Of a stretch of DNA of 9,982 nt, positions 1 to 6,450 are shown piece after piece. This DNA is from an uncultured Porphyromonadaceae bacterium (GTDB lineage: Bacteria; Bacteroidota; Bacteroidia; Bacteroidales; Barnesiellaceae_A): the NCBI GenBank assembly GCA_900542255.1, contig UQMR01000075.1, forward strand, positions 1 through 9,982, in the 5' to 3' direction. Below the pieces are notes generated by a model. The model saw nothing but the letters and a program-made list of their open reading frames with translations, made no database searches and was not told the origin of the DNA. Within the stretch, counting starts at the first letter, position 1; every line of letters starts with the position of its first letter. The translations under genes were made by a program, and so were the position numbers.

Positions 1-3000
1 AGCCTCTGAGACGATTTCGTGTGAGCGTTCGGCGTCTTCATAAATGTCATCGAAAGGTATGTAGTAGCGGAATGCTGCTGCGGCTTTGTTGTATTGTTTT
101 ATTTGCTGTGCTACATATTTATATAATAGGCGTATGGCTATCGTTGGAATCTTGTTGTTTTTAAGCAGCAGCTTGTGGTTGGCTTCGGTGTTGACGAAAC
201 TTTGTGTAAATAACGGCATGAGTGCAGGAGGCACTACCTCGATACCTCGTTCTATGAGAAATTCGGGAATATGCTGGTGCGAAAAGGAGTTGAATTTGAG
301 AAAAATCTCGCCAACGATACCCACGCGAGGCCGGTTGCTGTCGAGGCAGGCTTCATTGAAATCGGCGGCTGCTTGTGCAACGAGGCGGAGCAACCCGTCG
401 GGACGATTGGTTCTGATGGGCACCGTTGCGGCTTGCAGGTAATGGTCGCGTAGGCGTGCTGCCGTGCCGGGAACCTTTTCGCGTACAGCCGTTGCGTGGT
501 AGAAGCGCGACAACGTATCGCCAAAGAGTACCGCAGCGAGAGCGATAGGGGCGATGCGTCTCCACGGTATATTGAATCCCTCTTGTTCGTTATAGATATT
601 GCCGTGTACGCCGAGTGTAACGACGGGTGTGTCGGCAAATCCTGCCGAAATCAAAGCCCTTTTGATGAGCGATACGTAGTTTGTGGCGCGGCATTGCCCT
701 CCGGTTTGCGTAATGGCGACAGCCGTGTTGTCGAGGTCGTAACGTCCCGACTGCAAGGCCTTTATCAGACCTCCGGTAACGAGCGTAGCCGGGTAGCATA
801 CTTCGTTGTTGGCATATTTGAGGCCGGTCTCGGCGCTCTTGGCATCGTCTATGGGCAATATCTCCACATCGTAACCGGCCAGCTCGAAGATGGGCTTTAA
901 CAGCGGTGTGGTATATTCCGAGAAGTAGGGAGCCAATATCTTCTTGCGCTTGTCGCTCTTTTTGAATACCGGTGTGGTGATAAACGGAGCGGTCACTGCC
1001 GTATCGTTGTTTGTCCGCAGGCTTTCTATAAGCGAACGCATACGTAGTTTGAGCGACCCTATGTTGTTTACGTCATCTACTTTGAGCAGCGTGAATGGCT
1101 TGCCGTGGCGATGCAATATGTCGCGTGTCTCGTCTAACAAGAATGCGTCGGGACCACAGCCGAAAGAGGTGATTTGTACGAAATGTACGTCATTGCCTTG
1201 TCGTGCCGTCCAGGCGGCAGCTTTCAGTATGCGGTTGATGTAGCTCCACTGCCGTACCAGGAAGCTCTCGTCGATGGGGGTATTGTCGTCGCCGCGCACT
1301 ATATCGTCGGAGATGACATCGGCTCCCAGCTCAGCTATCATGCCCGATATCTTGTGCTGCACCAAGGGGTCGGTATGGTAGGGACGGCCTGCGAGGACGA
1401 TAGCAATGCGGTGGTTGCGGCGGCTTGTCTCGAGAATGCGAGCGGCGGCTTGCTTTAATTGGGCCGTATATTCCTCTTGTGCTTTTTGTGCTTTGGCAAA
1501 GGCTTTGCGAATCGTGTCGCGGCGTATGCCGAAACGGTGCAGATAGTTGGCGCATTGGCGTGCCAGCAGCGTGTCGTCGGCCAATGTGATAGCAGGCGAG
1601 TCTATGGGAATATCCGGCGACATGGCGTTGCGTATCACGTCGGAGTAGCCGCTCACGATGGGGCAGTTGTAGGCGTTGGCCGTTCGGGCGTCGTCTTTTC
1701 TTTCGTAAACGACATACGGCATGAAGATGCGGTTGACGCCTTTGGCCACGAGGTTGCGTATATGGCTGTGTGCCAATTTGGCCGGGAAACATATATTATC
1801 GGACATGACTGTGGGTAATGCTTCCTCGTATTGCTGGAAGGTAGAGGCGTCGGAAAGGACTACCTTGAAGCCGCATTCGGTAAAAAGGGTATGCCAGAAA
1901 GGGTAGTCTTCATACATGTTCAGTACGCGGGGAATACCTATTTGCGGCAGTTCCGGACGGGGCGATGCGGCGGGGAGGCGATTCTCGAAGAGAAGCCGGT
2001 ACTTTATATCGTATATGTTTTCGCCTTTCACGGCGTTTATGCCTTTATTGGAGAATATGGTTTCGCATTTGTTGCCCGAGTAATAGGTGTTGCCGTTCTT
2101 GAAGGTATAGCGGCATACGGTGCAGTTGTTTTCACACCCTTTGCATTGTGTGAGGCGAGTGGTAAAGTCGGCATTGCCGAGATAGTCGGGTAGCGTCCGT
2201 GCCTCGTGTTGCTTTTCTATGGCGGTGAGGGCGCATCCGTAGGCACCCATCAGTTCGGGGTGATTGCTGCGAGCCGCCTCGGTGCCGGTCAGTTGTTCGA
2301 ATGCACGTACAATGGCGTCGTTGCGCATGGTGCCGCCTTGTACCACTAAGTGATTGCCCAGCTCGCGGCTCTCTTTTATCTTTAATACTTTGTAGAGACA
2401 GTTTTTGACAACCGAGTAGGAGAGCCCTGCTGCAATATCGGCTATCGAGGCGCCTTCGCGAAGCACCTGTTTTACCTTCGAGTTCATAAATACCGTACAG
2501 CGTGTGCCTAAATCGCAGGGTGCCGATGCCGTGCAGGCCATGCGCGCAAAGTCGTTTACGGGATAACCCAGCGTGCGGGCGAAAGTCTCTATGAATGAGC
2601 CGCAGCCCGACGAACAGGCCTCGTTGAGTTCCATGCGTGTGATGGCATCTTTCTCTACAAAAATCGCCTTCATGTCCTGTCCGCCAATGTCGAGGATAAA
2701 CGATACTTCGGGAATGAGCCTGCGGGCGGCTTTGTAGTGGGCTATGGTCTCTATAACGCTTGTATTCAAGCCGAATGCCGCCTTGATAAGCTCCTCGCCA
2801 TAGCCCGTAGAACAGGTGCCGCGCACCGAGAGCCGGGTGCCGTGGGCGGTGCAATGGTCTTGTAGGTCGGTGAATGCTTTCGTAGCCGCTTCTACCGGGT
2901 TGCCGTTGTTGGGGGCATAGTAGGTGTATAAGATGCTGCCTTCCAAGTCGGTGACAACCATCTTGGTGGTAGTGGAACCCGAGTCGATTCCTATCACCGC

Positions 3001-3981
3001 ATCTTGATTGCCTTGCCGCAACGCTTTATGAGGAATTTCGTAACGGGCTTTTGCTTCGCTCCATGCCTCGTGTGCGGCATCTGTCTCGAAGAGTCGCGGC
3101 AGAGCACTCTCTTTGTGCCACGATAGCGAAGGACGTTCTGTCAGTTTTTTCCACTCAGAGAGGTGGAGAGAGTCTTGCTTCTCCACACTGATGGCACAAC
3201 CGAGAGCCGGCAGCAAGTTGCCGCTTTGCGGCAGGAGAAAGTCGCTCTCTTGCAAGTGCAGATAGTCGGCAAATGCTTTACGCAGCGAAGGGATGAAGGT
3301 GAGCGGTCCGCCGCACAAAAGGACAGGGGCGGCAATATTGTGTCCCCTTGCTAATGTTACGATGGTTTGCACGGCTACGGCATGGAATATCGAGGCCGTA
3401 ATGTCGCTTTTAGGGACATTACGGCTCATAAGATTTTGTATGTCGGTCTTTGAGAAGACGCCGCATCGGGCAGCGATGGGATGTATATGGCTGGCCTCAT
3501 GGGCAAGAGCATCGAGTTGCTCGGTCTCTACATCCAACAAGACTGCCATCTGGTCAATGAAAGCTCCTGTTCCGCCTGCGCAGTTTCCATTCATGCGCAA
3601 GTCGGTAGAGTGCTCGTCGAAAAATACGATTTTGGCGTCTTCGCCCCCTATATCGATGAGCGCCGAAGCCTCGGGATAGCGGTAGCGGGTGTATTGCGTG
3701 GCGGCCGAGACCTCTTGCATGAATGGTATTTGCAGATTTTCGGCAACACCCATACCCACCGAGCCTGTTACTGTCGCCGATACCTTGATGTCGCCCATTT
3801 CGCGTTGCGCCTCCTCGAAAAATGAAGTGAGTATACCTGCGGGGTGAGCGTTGTGACGCCGGTACCGTGAGAAAACAAGAGTGTTGTCCTTATCGAGAAT
3901 GACCATTTTGGCTGTGGTGGAGCCAATGTCTATACCCATTTTATAAGGTTGCATAATCATAGCTGGTTTTTGAATTGACAT
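1..3981 (-). CDS. Fused acyl-CoA dehydratase activase / HgdB-like protein (C-terminus beyond the window)
   Basis: An uninterrupted frame of 1327 codons is still open at position 1. The chain joins parts that are separate proteins in 2-hydroxyacyl-CoA dehydratase systems. Residues about 10-300 form an activase (BadF/BadG/BcrA/BcrD ATPase) domain with GIDIGSTTAK, DIGGEDAK, NCAGGTGAF (C134) and RCGVF (C173). Residues about 330-600 form a second copy with GIDSGSTTTK (331-340), DIGGQDMK, NEACSSGCGSF (C456) and RCTVF (C495). A cysteine-rich linker follows (C613, C616, C620, C623, C639). Next is an HgdB-like, DUF2229-type region with C731 (DNICFPAK), C773 and C942 (SFGCGPD), then another HgdB-like part with C1062 (NNEVCYPA) and C1097 (GGQCR). 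In the family, the activase hydrolyses ATP to pass low-potential electrons from a [4Fe-4S] cluster to an iron-sulfur reductase or dehydratase. The substrate cannot be read here. In-frame ATGs lie at 3981, 3960 and 3954. The first is used for numbering, but family similarity begins only near MGIDIG, so the shorter starts are equally possible. Confidence 0.93.
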   Translation of the reverse strand, partial: MSIQKPAMIMQPYKMGIDIGSTTAKMVILDKDNTLVFSRYRRHNAHPAGILTSFFEEAQREMGDIKVSATVTGSVGMGVAENLQIPFMQEVSAATQYTRYRYPEASALIDIGGEDAKIVFFDEHSTDLRMNGNCAGGTGAFIDQMAVLLDVETEQLDALAHEASHIHPIAARCGVFSKTDIQNLMSRNVPKSDITASIFHAVAVQTIVTLARGHNIAAPVLLCGGPLTFIPSLRKAFADYLHLQESDFLLPQSGNLLPALGCAISVEKQDSLHLSEWKKLTERPSLSWHKESALPRLFETDAAHEAWSEAKARYEIPHKALRQGNQDAVIGIDSGSTTTKMVVTDLEGSILYTYYAPNNGNPVEAATKAFTDLQDHCTAHGTRLSVRGTCSTGYGEELIKAAFGLNTSVIETIAHYKAARRLIPEVSFILDIGGQDMKAIFVEKDAITRMELNEACSSGCGSFIETFARTLGYPVNDFARMACTASAPCDLGTRCTVFMNSKVKQVLREGASIADIAAGLSYSVVKNCLYKVLKIKESRELGNHLVVQGGTMRNDAIVRAFEQLTGTEAARSNHPELMGAYGCALTAIEKQHEARTLPDYLGNADFTTRLTQCKGCENNCTVCRYTFKNGNTYYSGNKCETIFSNKGINAVKGENIYDIKYRLLFENRLPAASPRPELPQIGIPRVLNMYEDYPFWHTLFTECGFKVVLSDASTFQQYEEALPTVMSDNICFPAKLAHSHIRNLVAKGVNRIFMPYVVYERKDDARTANAYNCPIVSGYSDVIRNAMSPDIPIDSPAITLADDTLLARQCANYLHRFGIRRDTIRKAFAKAQKAQEEYTAQLKQAAARILETSRRNHRIAIVLAGRPYHTDPLVQHKISGMIAELGADVISDDIVRGDDNTPIDESFLVRQWSYINRILKAAAWTARQGNDVHFVQITSFGCGPDAFLLDETRDILHRHGKPFTLLKVDDVNNIGSLKLRMRSLIESLRTNNDTAVTAPFITTPVFKKSDKRKKILAPYFSEYTTPLLKPIFELAGYDVEILPIDDAKSAETGLKYANNEVCYPATLVTGGLIKALQSGRYDLDNTAVAITQTGGQCRATNYVSLIKRALISAGFADTPVVTLGVHGNIYNEQEGFNIPWRRIAPIALAAVLFGDTLSRFYHATAVREKVPGTAARLRDHYLQAATVPIRTNRPDGLLRLVAQAAADFNEACLDSNRPRVGIVGEIFLKFNSFSHQHIPEFLIERGIEVVPPALMPLFTQSFVNTEANHKLLLKNNKIPTIAIRLLYKYVAQQIKQYNKAAAAFRYYIPFDDIYEDAERSHEIVSEA

Positions 3982-3987
3982 TTATGA

Positions 3988-4003
3988 CTGACACATGTGT
4001 CAG
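3988..4003. promoter_or_regulatory. Perfect 16-bp palindrome, likely operator of the fused activase gene
   Basis: CTGACACATGTGTCAG is its own reverse complement. It begins 3 bases downstream of the leftward -7 box (4007-4014), so it covers the expected transcription start, and it ends 6 bases before the first possible ATG (3981). A dyad at this place is a classic site for a dimeric repressor, for example of the TetR type. The regulator is not in the window, so its family is a guess. An RNA hairpin at the 5' end of the message is an alternative role. Confidence 0.6.
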
Positions 4004-4006
4004 ACG

Positions 4007-4014
4007 CAAAAGTA
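4007..4014 (-). promoter_or_regulatory. Bacteroidota-type -7 box for the fused activase gene
   Basis: Read leftward the bases are TACTTTTG, an exact match to TAnnTTTG. The predicted start near 4000-4003 leaves a leader of about 20 bases to the ATG at 3981, or about 40 to the one at 3960. No TTTG -33 box is seen at the expected distance (around 4034), so the promoter may be weak or need an activator. Confidence 0.6.
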
Positions 4015-4042
4015 TAACAAATAAGTTAATACTGTCACTCGG

Positions 4043-4058
4043 TTAACACGATTTAACA
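4043..4058. repeat. Helically phased TTAACA direct repeat upstream of the activase promoter
   Basis: TTAACA occurs at 4043-4048 and again at 4053-4058, exactly 10 bp apart, or one helical turn. The pair is centred roughly 45-50 bp upstream of the predicted leftward start, where the missing -33 box would be helped by an activator. The motif is short and AT-rich, so chance is quite possible. Confidence 0.25.
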
Positions 4059-4427
4059 GAGGGTAACTTCCCAACCTGCTGCAAAAGGTTGATGAGGATA
4101 TGAGCAACAACGCTTTTCAAGGTTTTGCGGTTTTGTACAGGTTGTTGATATGGCGAGAGTGCAGCTGCATAAAAGTATTTTGCCCTCCATATTGCACGAG
4201 CTGTTGTTGTGCGAAGTCGAGATACAGGGAAAAGTTTCGGCGTGCTCTTTGCCGATACATGGCGAAAGTCTGTAATAGCGTTTTGACGGTTGTGTGCTCT
4301 CTTATAAAGCACACTCGCATGGATGTTGTTTTGCTATGAGACGTTGTGGCTTCGTTTTGTCGGACACGATGCGGAGAATTGTTTGGGGGATGCTCCCGCA
4401 AGATATATACCTGATGGTAAAATCTTA
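4059..4427. other. Intergenic stretch with no convincing gene
   Basis: About 370 bases lie between the rpoZ terminator and the upstream region of the activase gene. Short open frames exist on both strands (for example 4043-4312 and 4117-4401 leftward, 4100-4339 rightward), but they overlap each other. Their translations show no domain, and no TAnnTTTG box precedes them. A small inverted repeat (GTGTGCT / AGCACAC, 4292-4298 and 4308-4314) has no T-run in either direction. The stretch could hold a small RNA or a decayed gene, but nothing in the sequence demonstrates either. Confidence 0.5.
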
Positions 4428-4462
4428 CGGGGCTGTTTCAAATTATACTTGAAACAGCCCCG
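4428..4462 (-). terminator. Hairpin terminator downstream of rpoZ
   Basis: Two 14-base arms (4428-4441 and 4449-4462, core GGGGCTGTTTCAA / TTGAAACAGCCCC) pair perfectly around a 7-base loop. The hairpin starts 23 bases after the rpoZ stop. In the leftward direction it is followed a few bases later by a short T-run (GATTTTACC), so the stem is strong but the U-tract modest. It separates the bamD-rpoZ operon from the activase gene further on. Confidence 0.75.
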
Positions 4463-4485
4463 CAGTCGTTGTTTGTGCTTATGGT

Positions 4486-4827
4486 TTAATCGAGGATATC
4501 TTTGTCCTTTTCGGGATTTCGGTGATAGATGCGACCGTCGATATACTCTTGTGTGGCAATGAGAGTGGGTTTCGGTAGTTTTTCGTAATAGCGCGAAACC
4601 TCTATTTGCTCGCGGTTCTCGTTCTCTTCCTCCATGTTGTCCTTGTCGGAGCTTGCGGCAAACTCTTGCAGTTTGTTGTCTAATTCCTCTTTCATCTCGC
4701 GTGCGATTTGGTTGGCACGTTTGGCGATGATACAAACTGTTTCGTACACATTACCCGTATCTTCTGCCAGTTTTATTACGTCGCGGGTTACGGTGTTGGT
4801 AGGTGCGTTTGTTTTCTTATAATCCAT
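4486..4827 (-). CDS. rpoZ: RNA polymerase omega subunit (Rpb6-like, Bacteroidota type)
   Basis: This 113-residue protein belongs to the Bacteroidota branch of the omega/Rpb6 family, a small subunit that holds the beta-prime chain and helps polymerase assembly. The start MDYKKTNAP, the core TGNVYETVCIIAKRANQIA (24-42), the KLPKPTLIA segment (83-91) and the tail EYIDGRIYHRNP (94-105) match what I recall of this group. Residues 61-73 form a strongly acidic, glutamate- and asparagine-rich insert. The gene starts 24 bases after the bamD stop on the same strand, with no promoter box seen between them, so it is probably co-transcribed with bamD and ends the operon at the hairpin 4428-4462. The start is fixed by the conserved MDYKK opening. 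Confidence 0.93.
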   Translation of the reverse strand: MDYKKTNAPTNTVTRDVIKLAEDTGNVYETVCIIAKRANQIAREMKEELDNKLQEFAASSDKDNMEEENENREQIEVSRYYEKLPKPTLIATQEYIDGRIYHRNPEKDKDILD

Positions 4828-4851
4828 AATTCGGGCTATATTATAATTGTT

Positions 4852-5652
4852 TTATTCTTTGACATATCGGCTTGCCACCTTGAAGATGTTTTGGGCTTCT
4901 TTGGTATTGGGGCCGTCGGGAAATTCGTTGATAAACGAGTAGTATTCGTCCAGTACACCGCGGAAGCGCTCCGGTTTTTTCTCGTCGTAGCTTTGCATGG
5001 CCTCTTGATACTTCGATTTGAGGATAAGCATCATCAGCGTCTCTTTGTAGCGGGTGTAGGGGTACTCTTTGAGGGCGTTTTGTGCCGTGATTATGGCCGA
5101 CTGGTAGTTGTTGCCCATGTAATTGCCCAGGTTGTAATAGAGCTGTGCGTTGAGCAGCTCCTTATATACGAGCTTGTCTTGCAATTCGAAGATTATTTCT
5201 TGTGCTTCGGGGGCCTTGTCGCTTTTGGGGAAGTAGTCGATGAATTGCTGCATCTCCTCTATGGCTTTGTAGGTTCCCGACTGGTCGAGTCTCGGGTCGG
5301 GCGAGTCTAAGTAGTAGCCATAGCCGCAATAGTAGCGCGACAATTCGGCGTATTTGCCTTTGGGGAAGTTGCGGTAGTATGCCTTGAAGTATTCGCCTGC
5401 GGTAAGGTAGTCTTCGTTGAGGTAATAGCTCCGGGCTAACATGTAAAGGGCGTCCTCGGCTCGTTCCGAACCTTTATATATGGTGACGAGCTCTTCGAGC
5501 AAGGTGGCACACTCCATGTATTTCTTGTTTTCAAAAGCGCGTTGGGCATACTCATACTTCAAGTCGTAATCGTTGCTTTTACGTACTTTCTCAAACTCGC
5601 CACACGAGGTGAGTAATGATATTGCAAGGAAAATAAAAAGCGCCTTTCGCAT
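4852..5652 (-). CDS. bamD: Outer membrane assembly lipoprotein BamD
   Basis: The 266-residue protein is a periplasmic lipoprotein of the BAM complex, which folds beta-barrel proteins into the outer membrane. Residues 1-16 are a signal peptide (MRK, then a hydrophobic run) ending in the lipobox LTSC, with C17 the lipidated cysteine. The rest is helical with several TPR-like repeats, roughly 31-60, 65-98, 127-160, 165-197 and 226-262. The segment DQSGTYKAIEEMQQFIDYFP (123-142) is typical of the family. An in-frame TTG start at 5679 would lie inside the -7 box and so before the transcription start, so the ATG at 5652 is chosen. It leads the bamD-rpoZ operon. No clear Shine-Dalgarno sequence is present, which is normal for this phylum. 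Confidence 0.93.
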   Translation of the reverse strand: MRKALFIFLAISLLTSCGEFEKVRKSNDYDLKYEYAQRAFENKKYMECATLLEELVTIYKGSERAEDALYMLARSYYLNEDYLTAGEYFKAYYRNFPKGKYAELSRYYCGYGYYLDSPDPRLDQSGTYKAIEEMQQFIDYFPKSDKAPEAQEIIFELQDKLVYKELLNAQLYYNLGNYMGNNYQSAIITAQNALKEYPYTRYKETLMMLILKSKYQEAMQSYDEKKPERFRGVLDEYYSFINEFPDGPNTKEAQNIFKVASRYVKE

Positions 5653-5676
5653 GATTATTTCATAATTTACAGGTTG

Positions 5677-5684
5677 CAAAGGTA
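5677..5684 (-). promoter_or_regulatory. -7 box of the bamD-rpoZ promoter
   Basis: Read leftward the bases are TACCTTTG, an exact TAnnTTTG match. A T-rich stretch about 20 bases upstream may serve as a degenerate -33 box. The start is expected near 5670-5673, giving a leader of about 20 bases to the bamD ATG. That leader contains a two-codon frame (ATG AAA TAA, 5663-5655) ending 2 bases before bamD. Confidence 0.65.
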
Positions 5685-5773
5685 CATAATCCCCTGCAAT
5701 AAAACGAAAGGAACATCTATTTTTAACGGTAAATTGCTTAAAAAACGCTGTAATAGTGCCCGAACCTCTCTTT

Positions 5774-5950
5774 TTATTCTACCAACATCGCTCTATGCCG
5801 GTATGCCGTTATGCTCTTTTTCACGGTGCGCCGTTGCGATGCGGTGCTATTGCCGATATAGGAGCGGGTGTTTGCCTTGCAGCCCGGGGCGGCTTCGTTC
5901 GGGCGGTCTGCCAAGCCGGCTCTTGCAAATAAAAAGGCCTCCCGTTGCAT
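5774..5950 (-). other. GC-rich block with a doubtful 58-codon frame, possibly an interspersed repeat
   Basis: Between the AT-rich bamD and gtrA-type promoters lies a block visibly richer in G and C, densest around 5880-5925. It holds small inverted repeats: GCCCG / CGGGC at 5882-5886 and 5900-5904, and the 8-bp palindrome AGCCGGCT at 5914-5921. Leftward it is open from an ATG at 5950 (MQREAFLFARAG...) to a stop at 5774. The translation has no recognisable domain, looks unlike a folded protein, and has no good promoter. From memory, and unchecked, similar short hypothetical translations recur in Bacteroidales genomes, which would fit a non-coding repeat rather than a gene. Confidence 0.35.
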
Positions 5951-5975
5951 GGCATTTATTATCTTGTTATATTTG
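5944..5975 (+). promoter_or_regulatory. Promoter of the Gtr-like operon (-33 and -7 boxes)
   Basis: A -7 box TATATTTG (5968-5975) matches TAnnTTTG exactly. GTTG at 5944-5947 lies 20 bases before it and fits the -33 position with one mismatch to TTTG. The start would be near 5981, giving a leader of about 80 bases. This is the better of two candidates because both boxes are present. Confidence 0.5.
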
Positions 5976-6043
5976 CATAGTTTTGCCACCCTGTGTGAAG
6001 GTATCTCAAAGACAAGTGAAAAACTCAAACAAATATAGTCGCA

Positions 6044-6051
6044 TATCTTTG
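6044..6051 (+). promoter_or_regulatory. Alternative -7 box close to the flippase start
   Basis: TATCTTTG is another exact TAnnTTTG match, but no TTTG lies about 20 bases upstream. Transcription from it would leave fewer than 10 bases before the ATG at 6064. It may be a second, nearly leaderless promoter or a chance match. Confidence 0.3.
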
Positions 6052-6063
6052 TTGTACAAGAGA

Positions 6064-6450
6064 ATGTTACATTCCGGCAAGTTGCGGGAAGTGTTTCGTT
6101 TCGGCATAGTGGGAATATTGGCCACCTTGTTGCAGTATGTTATATACTGGATATTCAATCAGAAGGTGGGTTGTGGAGCCACCACATCGCTTACGATAGG
6201 ATATGCGGTGAGTTTCGTCTTTAATTTTTTTCTCTCCAACTATTATACTTTCAAAACGAAGCCTTCATTAAAGAAAGGTTTGGGTTTCGGGTTGAGCCAC
6301 GGCATCAACTATATGTTGCAAATCGTATTTCTCAATTTTTACATGTGGCTGGGCATTCCCGAGCGATGGGCGCCCCTCCCTATGTTTGCAACGGTGATAC
6401 CCATTAATTTCCTGTTGGTGCGTTTTGTGTTGAAATCGGGCAAGTTATGA
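6064..6450 (+). CDS. GtrA-family membrane protein (probable polyprenyl-phosphate sugar flippase)
   Basis: The 128-residue protein has the GtrA length and layout of four membrane helices, about 11-31, 40-57, 75-96 and 104-122. Recognisable family segments are FRFGIVGILATLLQ (11-24), FLSNYYTF (56-63) and PINFLLVRFVLK (113-124). GtrA proteins are thought to move a polyprenyl-phosphate-linked sugar from the cytoplasmic to the periplasmic face of the inner membrane. The frame is open back to 5674, but those codons cross the bamD promoter and encode nothing family-like, so ATG 6064 is used; RFGIVG then falls at the usual distance from the start. Its stop overlaps the next gene in ATGA, so the two are probably translationally coupled and supply one pathway. 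Confidence 0.88.
   Translation: MLHSGKLREVFRFGIVGILATLLQYVIYWIFNQKVGCGATTSLTIGYAVSFVFNFFLSNYYTFKTKPSLKKGLGFGLSHGINYMLQIVFLNFYMWLGIPERWAPLPMFATVIPINFLLVRFVLKSGKL

Noticed and set aside
252..2854. Leftward frames of 128, 153 and 240 codons as separate genes
   Set aside because: They are in other frames within the same long gene and have arginine- and histidine-rich, low-plausibility translations.
86..3825. Many rightward open frames of 60-134 codons across the first 4 kb
   Set aside because: They are antisense shadows of the GC-rich, stop-poor fused activase gene, which is supported by continuous family motifs.
4292..4314. Inverted repeat GTGTGCT / AGCACAC as a terminator
   Set aside because: The stem is only 7 bp with a 9-base loop and no T-run follows in either direction.
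4043..4401. Short leftward frames of 89 and 94 codons upstream of the activase gene
   Set aside because: They overlap each other in different frames, have no recognisable domain, and lack a promoter box.
4497..4504. Rightward TATCTTTG as a promoter
   Set aside because: It is an exact -7 match but lies inside the end of rpoZ with no gene downstream on that strand.
5653..5679. TTG start giving BamD nine more residues
   Set aside because: That codon lies in the -7 box, upstream of the expected transcript, and the extension would precede a proper signal peptide.
5674..6063. N-terminal extension of the flippase gene back to 5674
   Set aside because: The frame is open, but it crosses the bamD -7 box and the operon's own promoter, and the extra 130 residues have no GtrA similarity.
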